Positions 1 through 9,126 of a stretch of 64,000 nt of DNA are shown piece by piece. The translations under genes were made by a program, and so were the position numbers. The notes beneath the pieces were generated by a model that saw only the letters and a list, made by a program, of their open reading frames with translations, searched no databases and had not been told where the DNA came from. Origin of the DNA: Isoetes taiwanensis. Taxonomy: Eukaryota; Streptophyta; Lycopodiopsida; Isoetales; Isoetaceae. The stretch lies in NCBI GenBank assembly GCA_021234155.1, contig JAJEKV010000046.1, forward strand, positions 638,280-702,279. The letters run 5' to 3'. Numbering within the stretch: position 1 is the first letter of the stretch; each line of letters starts with the position of its first letter.

Positions 1-718
1 TCCATTGGTGCCTCCAGTTTCTGCATTGGTGAATCCTGTTACTTCAGTTCCATTGGTGAATCCTTTGTTAAATTATGTTTCAAGGGCTGAAGAACGAGTT
101 CCTGTTGCTGTTATTGCTCCCGCAGGTTCTATCACTCCAGCAGGTGCACCAGTAGTTCCTGTTGCCCCCTCTGGTTACCCTCCAAAAGGGATAGAGCATC
201 AACTTCTTATGTGCCAACAACTTATGTTCCAGTTGCAGAAGACACCCAAGTGCATCTCAAGGGTGCAGCTTTAAGGAAGTCTAGAGAGGAAGTGGTTGTA
301 GTTTCATATCAAGATGTTCAAGCTAGCAGGGCTTCCACAACTCTTTTGTCGTGGGCTTCAAGTAGTAATGAATATGTCCCAGCCCGGGATTGATCGCGCT
401 CACTCTCGGGATCCGGACCTCATCATTTACAAGGATGCTCGTGGTCCGGACCTCGGTATTTACAAGGATGCTCGGGATCACGGACCTCGGTATTTACAAG
501 GTTTCCCGTTTAGCATCACTGTTCTTCACATGCAGGATTTCCACGTTCAGGATTCCTTTTCAAGAACTGAGGCTGAGGATATTGCGAGGGAGGCCTTAGC
601 TTGTAATGAAGAACGTGTGATCCATAGTGCTGCTCCAGTTTCCCAGGTTTACTATCCTGAGAAGATTTCATGTCAGTATGTTCCTGTCCACCATTTTAAG
701 GATAAAATTGCACCGTGA
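1..718 (+). CDS. PB1-domain family gene, C-terminal part (unit 0, cut by window edge)
   Basis: The window opens inside the Asn-Pro-Val repeat region of a PB1-family gene whose 5' part lies outside. Reading on, it has the conserved block VHLKGAALRKSREEVVVVSY (about 250-309), the SGSGP..LQG-type repeats (400-510) and the conserved tail around TEAEDIAREALACNEERVIH (about 570-630). The frame shifts twice (near 180-260 and 320-400), each time where other copies carry intact CAG or CTG sites, so the breaks may be sequencing errors. A TGA at 716-718 ends the frame as written. In other copies this spot differs, and the frame would otherwise run to a TGA at 776-778 after the residues FTSFLLGNG. Function is unknown beyond membership of the plant PB1 (octicosapeptide/Phox/Bem1p) group. 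Confidence 0.7.
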
Positions 719-1576
719 CAGCCAGTTTTTAAACAGCATGGAAGACCTTTCACTAGTTTTCTTTTAGGTAATGGTTGAGGAACTCTTCTATGCTGCTGCT
801 GTTTTCCATATTCAAGATACCTTGACATTGGGTTTTCCAACAGCTTGGAAGTTGTTAGGTGATTTTGTTGAAGGTTTACCATATAAATAAACCGTCATTT
901 GTTTGTGAGAGAAAAGGAAAAAAAGAAGAAGCCATGTAGCTGTTTTAAGATTTTAACCTGCAAAGAGGGTCTTTAAAAGCTGTCATACATGTGTTGAAAC
1001 TTTCGAAGGTGCATTGCGTTGTGAGTTGCATTGGGTCCTGGCCAGTTTTTTCATTTGCAATCGACACATGGATTAATTCAGGGTAATTTTTTGTTATAAG
1101 TTAGTGTATAATTTTAGCATTTCTGAGCATTCCACTTTGGAAATTAGATAAGCTTGAACTACAAGAATAGCACGTCATAAGCAATTACCGAACGCTTCTC
1201 GATTGTTGACAGGGGTGAGGGGAGATCCCCCTACGTTTAGAAAAGTGACAACAATTTTGTCACAGATTTCCCTCGTGATGAGGATGATCTCGAGCAGCTA
1301 TTTTGCGTCTTGGAATAACTAATTTAAATTCATTGCATACTGCCGCTTCCCAGATGTAATAAAAAGGAGACAGAAGCTGAGATTTCATTCATAGAGGTCT
1401 CGATGTGACAGATGAAGGTATGGACATGTTGTGCATCGATTCTTTTTAGACTTGATTCATACAGGTCAGATGAGGGTATCAGATTGATTTTTGGGTTGCC
1501 TCTGGGGGGGCAAACCCTCGTTGATGTGGGTTTTCAGCATATTCTAAGCATATGCTAGAATATGCCTAGAATATCC
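719..1576 (+). other. 3' flank of PB1 gene, unit 0
   Basis: This non-coding stretch is conserved in the five unit tails and holds the likely 3' UTR. An AATAAA signal lies at 886-891 ('ccatataaataaaccg'), followed by an A-rich run near 915. The block ends in a near-palindrome at 1,541-1,561 (ATTCTA, one extra A, GCATATGC, TAGAAT) just before the LINE junction. No gene is recognised in it. Confidence 0.6.
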
Positions 1577-3324
1577 TGGCCAAAGATAGAGAAGAGGCGT
1601 ACATCCCAAGCTTCTTTTTAATTCTAGTAACTATTGGCTCCCATAAACCTCGGAGGGAGGAATTCAATCCCAAGGATTGATGTACCAGCACCTCTGTTTA
1701 AGATTTTTATCCCCTGTAGTACAGTTTCCCCTGTGTCTAGAATTATTGCACATTTATTTTTGTTTAGCATGACCCCAGATATGTATCCAAACCTATCCAT
1801 CATCTTGAGAAAGTTTGGAAGGCTATTGTCTTCCTGCTTAAGAAAAACAAAGGTGTCATCAGCATATTGCATCAGGGAGAAGGCACCTTGATCACCAGGT
1901 AGTTGTAGACAATTGATTTCCTCTTTGCTTTGCATATGGATTACCAATTTAGTGACCATCTCTGCCACAATTAGAAAAAGGTATGGAGCTAGGGGACATC
2001 CCTGTCTCACACCTCTTCTACATGAGAATTGTTCAGTAGGATTGCCATTTATAATAAGTGCAGATGAGGCCATGACATTAAAACCAAACACTTTCTGGTA
2101 TACATTTGCAGATAAACCCAAGTGATCCATTGCCTTTTCTAGGAATTGCCAACTGATTGTGTCATATGCTCGCTTGAAGTCTAGCTTGAGAAGCATGCAA
2201 TTCTGACCTGACAGCTTGTTCCAGTGAAGTCCTTCAGATGCACCAATATAGTTATCAAGAATATTCCTCTGAGGCAAGAAAGCAGACTGGCAGGGATTGA
2301 TGACTCTCATTAGGCTAATCTTTAACCTGTTAGCCAAGATTTTTGCCAACAACTTGTATGTTGTGTTGGTAAGAGAAATTGATCTCCAATCACCAAAATT
2401 TGCAGAGTAATGTGACATGCATTTATTGCCGGGTGCAGGTACTTGGCTCTCCATGCACCCTGGATAAACAAGATAAAGTCTTCCTTTATCAAATCCCAAA
2501 ACTCCATGTAGAATTCTGGCTGTAGTCCATCCGGGCCTGGACTCTTTCCATGTGCCATTGATTGAAGTGTCTCCTTAATCTCTTTTTCTTCAGGAGCTAT
2601 GAGCATGTCTTCTTCCTCAATTTGTGGTCCTTTTGGAATTTCTGCAAAGAATTCATCTATTTCTTTCTCTTCTATGCTGTAACTGCTAAACAGATTTTTA
2701 TATTCATTGAGAAAGAAATTCTGGATTTCAGATTGGCTATGGAGAATACTGCCATCATCCCCTTTGACCTGAATAATTCCATTATTCAGAATCCTATTCT
2801 TGGCCACTCTGAAAAAGAAGGCAGACCCTGCATCATCCATCTCATTGATATATTTACATTTACTTCTAATTGCAAGACTTCTTGCCTCAGCCTCCTCAAT
2901 GCATTTCACTTTTGATTCCAACTCAAACTCCTTTTCTTGCCAGGCTATATTGTCCTTATCCTGAAAAAGATTTTTCCTTATTTCTCTCATTGCTTCATAG
3001 ACCTCTTGTTTTTCTTTCCTTTTTTTTGCATTCCACTCTTTTCCCCATGCCTTAATCCATCCTTTCCCCTGGGTGATAATATTTTTCTAAACAGGCATAC
3101 CCTTGCCAAACCATGCAGATTCCCCCTTTGGTCCCATTTGCTGTGGACCAAACTGATTCTCCATTTGGCATGATCCACTGTCCAAGGTTTGCTGACTCAA
3201 AGGCAAGTAGTCTGTGCTCTTGGAGTAGAATAATGTCTGCCTTCATCTCTTTTAAAGCTATTAAGGCTCTTTTTCTCTTGAGGGGGCCTTTGATTCCTCT
3301 CATGTTCCATGTGGTTATCTTCAT
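1577..3324 (-). pseudogene. LINE ORF2 (endonuclease-reverse transcriptase), copy A, deleted
   Basis: ORF2 normally nicks the target and reverse-transcribes the element RNA. The start at 3,324 gives the endonuclease N-terminus with its Asn motif (TWNMRG) and Glu motif (QEHRL). About 90 codons in, a deletion of roughly 610 bp removes the rest of the nuclease, including the GDFN and SDHFP motifs seen in copy B. The RT follows (2,990-1,624) with KSPGPDGLQPEFY, FGDWRSISLTNT, LDFKRAYDTISW, GVRQGCPLAPYLF and the catalytic YADD (MQYADDTFVFL). A 22-bp deletion near 2,406 breaks its frame. The segment ends at the truncation point, so the thumb end and C-terminal domain are missing. This copy cannot be active. 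Confidence 0.85.
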
Positions 3325-5852
3325 TGTGCCTCGATCTTCTTTCTTCCTTGACTTCTTAAGTTAAGAGCAGGGTTGTTTTCAGTGAATTGAACCTTCCTGA
3401 TACCTTTTTTCCTTGGACCAGGGGTGTAGAATTTTTCACCTATTCCTTCATCTTGGACTGAGCTGGCTGCTATGTTGGTATCCATGTGTGGTACCTCTGG
3501 GCTTATTGGTCTGTTGACCTGTTCCAGATTGTCAACTACCAGGCCATGATTTCCATGTTGAGTTTTGCAGCTCACCCCCTGGCCAGCAGGATTTTCAGTA
3601 GCCAAAATTACCTGAGTTTTCCTCTGGTGTGGTGTATAGAAATTATCATTACCTTCCTCTGTCTCCTTTTCCTCAGTCAAATTTTGTGATAATGGGCTTA
3701 TTGGCCTGTTGGGAGACCCAACTACCAGGCCATCATCATCTCTTTGTTGGCATTCCAAAACCTGGCATTGTGGACTATCAGGAGAATTGGATGATCTTCT
3801 CACATTGTCACCTGGAGTGAAGAATTGGGCCAGAGGGCTTATTGGTCTACTGCTCAAGTCAGTTACCAGGCCTACTGGTTGCATGAAATTTGGTTGAGAA
3901 TTATTAACCACATCTTGGCCATTTGGACTTACAAGACCGTTGGTTAAGTTCTCAGTGTCTGAGCTGAATTTTAATTCTTCAGTTCCTTCCCCAGAGTCTC
4001 CAGATTCCCCTTCATAATTCATGGGAGATGTAGTGAAAAATTTATATGGGATTTGTCCCTTCCCTTGGGTTGCCAGTGTAGCAGGAGTCTCAGGTACTAC
4101 TTCATTGTCTTCTTTGTCTTCTTTGTCCATTTCTTCTTGCTTTTCCATTAACTGCAATAGGATATCATGCATCTCTTGACTGGTGTCCAGCTGGGTACAT
4201 TCATTAAGTTTAGGTGATGCAAAGTCAATCCTCTTGGCAGGACTTGAGGTCATCCCCAATGGATGAGGGTTCACCTTTAAATATCCTTGTCCCCCCTGCT
4301 GAGACATCAGAATCAGAAGATTCCGGGTAGGTATTGACAGGAGGGATGTCTGTCTCACTTATGACAAGTTTGTTATTTCTTAATAAATGAGTTGGAGTTA
4401 TGACCATACAACAAAGGCGGACCAGGTCTTTCTTTTCGAATCCTTTTGATTTTCAGTCGAGTTGACCAAGACTTTGACTTTCTCCACCATTTTATCATGT
4501 TTTTGTTTCTCCCTCCATTCTGATCTAAGCATGACCATCTCCTTACCTTTTTGGGCTTCCTTCTGTTTCCTCTCCTTGGCCTTCAACTTCCTTGCCTTTC
4601 TATAGGCACTCCCATTTTTATTTTTATTTTTTTACTTCACTGGGGTCCATCCTTCAACAGTCTTGGTGGGAATGATTTTCTCCTGTTTTTCTTGCTCGGG
4701 TAGTTGTTTTATCTTGGGTTCCTGATTGTTTCTTTTAGGTACCCAAGTTCCTTGACAAACTCCCCCTCCATGTAGCCTGAGACCACAAATAGAGCATGGA
4801 ATGGGGAGTCCATTCCATGTCAATTTCAGAGTTTTATTCCCCCCAAAGTAGTCATGATATCTGACCTCCCTGGGAATATCTTTTAAGATATCCAATTGCA
4901 CCCAAATTCTGGGTGCTCTTTCTGGGATGGATTCCCAGCCAATGTACTCCCCAATCCCAGCAAATAACTCCTTAAAAATATCTTCGTGCCAGTATACCGG
5001 GCTGAGACCTTGTACAGAGCATGAAGCCGGATGAAATAATTGTTGCAAATCGTTTGGATCAAACTTGGCATTCCACTTCTGAAAATAAAATTGCGAATTT
5101 GCTCTAAAAATGGTGCCTTGTTTCAATAGGAATTGCACTGATTGTGCATTCCCACACTCGACCACAAAGAAGGGAAAATCGAGCCAGAACATGCTTCTAA
5201 TATCCACATTCTTTCCCATTTTGACTAGCTCAGCCCTGATTGTGGAGAGTTTTACCCCCTCATGACGAATACATTCTATGGCAGCTTTGGTTTCCAATTC
5301 CTTAAGTCTATTTGGGACGTATTGGTATTTTAGTGAGGGAATACCTTGAAACTCATGTTTGATTTTTCGTTCTTGCTTCTGCAACATTCTTCTTTGTTCT
5401 TGGTTGATCTCGCCCCGTAAGGGGCTGCACCCGCTTGGCTCGCATTTGAACTGGATGCATCGACGAGATCTTGTCCTTACTCCCGCTCCCTCCGCCATGC
5501 TTGGTATCAACCAGTCGCCACAGACAAAGAAAGAGTTCTCAGAGTTTCCCTTTTCCTTCCCCACCAATGTCTGTAGCATGTCGATGATTTGGGTCTGCAT
5601 AGATTGTGCCAACTGACCAAAAAGGACGGCCATCCTTTTCCCTAGATCCGGGTTTGCACACCCAGGGTTCCCAAAAGTACCCTCGGGAACCGTGCCCTGA
5701 CCACCCTGCTTCTTATTTCCTGCCTCATTCCCACGATTATCTGCCACCCCCTGTACCTGTACTGAATCCCTTACCTTCTCATGGTAACCTGTTTTCCTAC
5801 CACTGTTCCTTTCCATCTGATCTGTCTGTCTTGACCCCACTGATGGGTCCAT
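3321..5852 (-). CDS. LINE ORF1 (DUF4283 + CCHC zinc knuckle + acidic linker), copy A
   Basis: ORF1 is the nucleic-acid-binding, gag-like protein of plant L1 elements, which coats the element RNA. The first 406 codons (5,852-4,632) are open. They hold a DUF4283 domain at roughly residues 175-345 and a perfect C-x2-C-x4-H-x4-C knuckle at about 353-366 (CSICGLRLHGGGVC). After a stop at 4,632 the homologous frame continues in pieces (4,586-4,398, then 4,358-3,321), so the intact protein is probably about 840 residues. The C-terminal part is acidic and carries three degenerate repeats with GLV..., RPISP and FYTP or FFTP motifs. The stop TGA at 3,323-3,321 overlaps the ORF2 start (ATGA). The start at 5,852 is the first ATG and heads the longest open stretch. 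Confidence 0.8.
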
Positions 5853-5864
5853 GCTACCCTACCT

Positions 5865-8240
5865 GTGTTCACTGTTCACATGGCGCTCTGTTTAGCGCCC
5901 TTCTTCAATGCCTCTCAATTTGGTGAATTTCTAATAATGATGGAAGAATACGAAAGGTTAGAAGCAATAGATGTCTCTGTAAGGTTGAGGCTTTTTATGT
6001 TTCCATCAGACAAGAAAGTTCTGTCTAATGATGCTATGGAAAAAGCAAGGGCTCTGAATGCTAAAGATCAGGCAAAGGATGTGGAAACTATTTCCCTGGG
6101 AGGTTCTTCTCTGAAGAAAGTGCATAACTATCAGGCGACCCGAGTTTCAGAATATTTGATGGAGCAACAAGCTACTATACCTGCAGCGTCCTTGGCACCA
6201 GGTATGGTTGTAGGGAGGCATCAAGTTTTGTCTTCGTCTTGTTCTTCATATGTTCCTGTAGTTGCTCAGGTCAGTCCTCTTATTGCTGGGCATTCTGTTC
6301 CTCCAGGTGCTGTAATTAAGCAGTTGTCATCTATGGCACTTGCATCCTCAGTTGCTGTGGGAAATTCAGCCCCTATTGTTTCTCCAATCCCATCCATTGT
6401 CCCTTCACTTGCTCCAGTAGTTAACCCAGCTTTGATGAATCAAGTTATTCCTCTAGTAGTGAATAATCCAGTTTCTGCAATGGCCAACCCCATGGTTTTT
6501 CCAATCCCAGCTGTTGTTCCTTCCCTTGCTCCAGTGGTTAATCCAGTGTTGTTGAATCCTGTTGTTCCTCTAGTAGGTAATACTCTGGTTTCTGGAATGG
6601 CAAATCCTGTTCTTCCCGTTAATCCACTGGTGACTCCTGTCCCTGCAGTAGTTAATACTCCTGTTTCTGGAATTGTGAATCATGCTCTTTCTATTAATCC
6701 AGTTTCTAGCATTGTGAATCCTGTTCTACCAGTGGTTAATAATCGAGTGGTGAATCCTGCTGTTTCTGTTAGTCCATTGGCGAATCCTATTCCTCCAGTT
6801 TCTGCAATGGTTAATCATGTAGCATCTGTTAATCCGTTGGTGAATCCTGTTCCTCCAGTTTCTGCAATGGTGAATCCTGTGGCTTCTGTTAATCCGTTGG
6901 TTAATCCTGTTGCTTCAGTTACTCCAGGTTCTATTCCACCAGTGAATCCTGTGGCTTCTGTTAATCTGTTGGTTAATCCTGTTGCTTCAGTTACTCTAGG
7001 TTCTATTCCACCAGTTATTAATAATCCAGTTTACGGCAATGGTGAATCCCCGCGTTTCGCATTAGTCCATTGGTGAATCATGTTCCTCCAGTTTCTGCAA
7101 TCGTGAATCCTATGGCCTCTATTAGTCCATTGGTGAATCCTGTTCCTCCAGTTTATGCAAGCAGGAATCCCCCTGGGCTTCGCCAATCCATTGGTGAATC
7201 CCCATTTGTTGCTTCATTAATCCGTGTTCCCCGCGGTCATCAATAATCCAGCCACGAATGGTGAATCCTGTTTGCTTCGTTAATCCATTGGTGAATCCAG
7301 TTCCTCCAGTTTCTGCATTGGTAAATCCTGCTTTTAGCCGATTCCAGCTCCGGTTTCTCGGTGGTGCCAAGGTGAATCCTGTTCTTTCACGTTAATCCGG
7401 TTTACGAATTGTGAATCCTATTTCACCAAATGGTTAATAATCCAGTTTACGCAATGGTGAATCCATTTACTTCATCAATCCAATGGCGAATCTGTTCGGT
7501 TTACGCCAGAATGGTGAATCCAGTTGCTCCTGTTATTCCATTGGTGCCTCCAGTTTCTGCATTGGTGAATCCTGTTACTTCAGTTCCATTGGTGAATCCT
7601 TTGTTAAATTATGTTTCAAGGGCTGAAGAACGAGTTCCCTTCGTTATTGCTCCCCGCAGTTCTATCACTCCAAAGGTGCACCGGGTTGTTCCCCCTATAT
7701 TCCCTATGTTCCCTCGGTCCAAAGGATAGAGCATCAACTTCTTATGTGCCAACAACTTATGTTCCATTCTTGAGACACCCAAGTGCATCTCAAGGGTGCA
7801 GCTTTAAGGAAGTCTAGAGAGGAAGTGGTTGTAGTTTCATATCAAGATGTTCAAGCTAGCAGGGCTTCCACAACTCTTTTGTCAGGGGCTTCGCAGGCAA
7901 TGAATATGTCCCAGCAGGGATTGATGCGCTCAGGATCTGGACCTCATCATTTACAAGGATGCTCAGGGTCTGGACCTCAGTATTTACAAGGATGCTCAGG
8001 ATCTGGACCTCAGTATTTACAAGGTTTCCCACGTTTCGCATCTGGTTCTTCACATGCAGGATTTCCACGTTCAGGATCTGGCTCTGCACATTCTTCCTTT
8101 TCAAGAACTGAGGCTGAGGATATTGCGAGGGAGGCCTTAGCTTGTAATGAAGAACGTGTGATCCATAGTGCTGCTCCGGGGCCCGTTCGTTTACTATCCC
8201 GAGAAGATTTCATGTCGGATGTTCCCCGCCCACCATTTTA
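5865..8240 (+). pseudogene. PB1-family gene copy B, N-terminal half of PB1 deleted
   Basis: Relative to copy E, about 640 bp are missing. The sequence runs from 'gcctctcaatttggtgaatttct', which normally lies upstream of the gene, straight into 'aataatgatggaagaa' inside the PB1 domain. Promoter, start codon and the basic half of PB1 are gone. The acidic OPCA-type segment (MMEEYERLEAI) remains. The frame is open from 5,865 to 7,076 and would encode a 403-residue chimera beginning in LINE-flank sequence. The Asn-Pro-Val repeats fill about 6,380-7,590 in 60-bp (20-residue) units. The conserved block VHLKGAALRKSREEVVVVSY follows (from about 7,784), then SGSGPQYLQGC repeats (about 7,927-8,023) and the EAEDIAREALACNEE tail. 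Frame breaks after 7,040 sit at CAG/CTG-type positions. It is either a real truncated copy or an assembly join. Confidence 0.8.
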
Positions 8241-9126
8241 AGGATAAAATTGCACCGCGGATGACCCGGTTTTTAAACAAAGATGGAAGACCTTTCACTA
8301 GTTTTCTTTTAGGTAATGGTTGAGGAACTCTTCTATGTCAGCCGCTTTTTCCATATTCAAGATACCTTGACATTGGGTTTTCCAACAGCTTGGAAGTTGT
8401 TAGGTGATTTTGTTGAAGGTTTACCATATAAATAAACCGTCATTTGTTTGTGAGAGAAAAGGAAAAAAAAAAAAAAGCCATGTAGCTGTTTTAAGATTTT
8501 AACCTGCAAAGAGGGTCTTTAAAAGCTGTCATGCATGTGTTGAAACTTTCGAAGGTGCATTGCGTTGTGAGTTGCATTGGGTCCTGGCCAGTTTTTTCAT
8601 TTGCAATCGACACATGGATTAATTCAGGATAATTTTTTGTTATAAGTTAGTGTATAATTTTAGCATTTATGAGCATTCCACATTGGAAATTAGAAAAGCT
8701 TGAACTACAAGAATAGCACGTCATAAGCAATTACCGAACGCTTCTCGATTGTTGACAGGGGTGAGGGGAGATCCCCCTACGTTTAGAAAAGTGACAGCAA
8801 TTTTGTCACAGATTTCTCTCGTGATGAGGATGATCTCGAGCAGCTATTTTGCGTCTTGGAACAACTTGCCGCTTCCCAGATGTAATAAAAAGGAGACAGA
8901 AGCTGAGATTTCATTCATAGAGGTCTCGCTGTGACAGGTGGAATAAAAAGGAAGTTAAGTTATGAAGGTATGGACATGTTGTGCATCGATTCTTTTTAGA
9001 CTTGATTCATACATGTCAGATGAGGGTATCAGATTGATTTTTGGGTTCCCCCTAGGGGGGCAAACCCTCGTTGATGTGGGTTTTCAGCATATTCTAAGCG
9101 TATGCTAGAATATACCTAGAATATCC
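8241..9126 (+). other. 3' flank of PB1 gene, unit 1
   Basis: Counterpart of 719-1,576. It has AATAAA within 'ccatataaataaaccg' near 8,430, a longer A run near 8,465, and the same near-palindrome just before the LINE boundary at 9,127. No additional gene was seen. Confidence 0.6.

Larger units (their letters stand above)
1577..5900 (-). mobile_element. L1-type LINE, copy A (internally deleted, 3'-truncated)
   Basis: This is a non-LTR retrotransposon read right to left. ORF1 carries DUF4283 and a CCHC knuckle, and ORF2 carries an apurinic-type endonuclease and a reverse transcriptase. The 5' end lies somewhere in 5,853-5,935. The element stops abruptly near 1,577, just after the RT C-terminal segment (SLSLARIF), so the rest of ORF2, the 3' UTR and any poly(A) are absent. 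All four LINE copies share this stop. Copy A has two deletions of its own relative to copy B: about 610 bp removing the C-terminal part of the endonuclease (junction near 3,062-3,066), and 22 bp near 2,406 that shifts the RT frame, with AG microhomology at the break. Confidence 0.9.

Noticed and set aside
5606-5926. Plus-strand frames antisense to LINE ORF1 (also at 31,521-31,841 and elsewhere)
   Set aside because: They mirror the minus-strand LINE ORFs, which have clear domains. The plus-strand translations have none.
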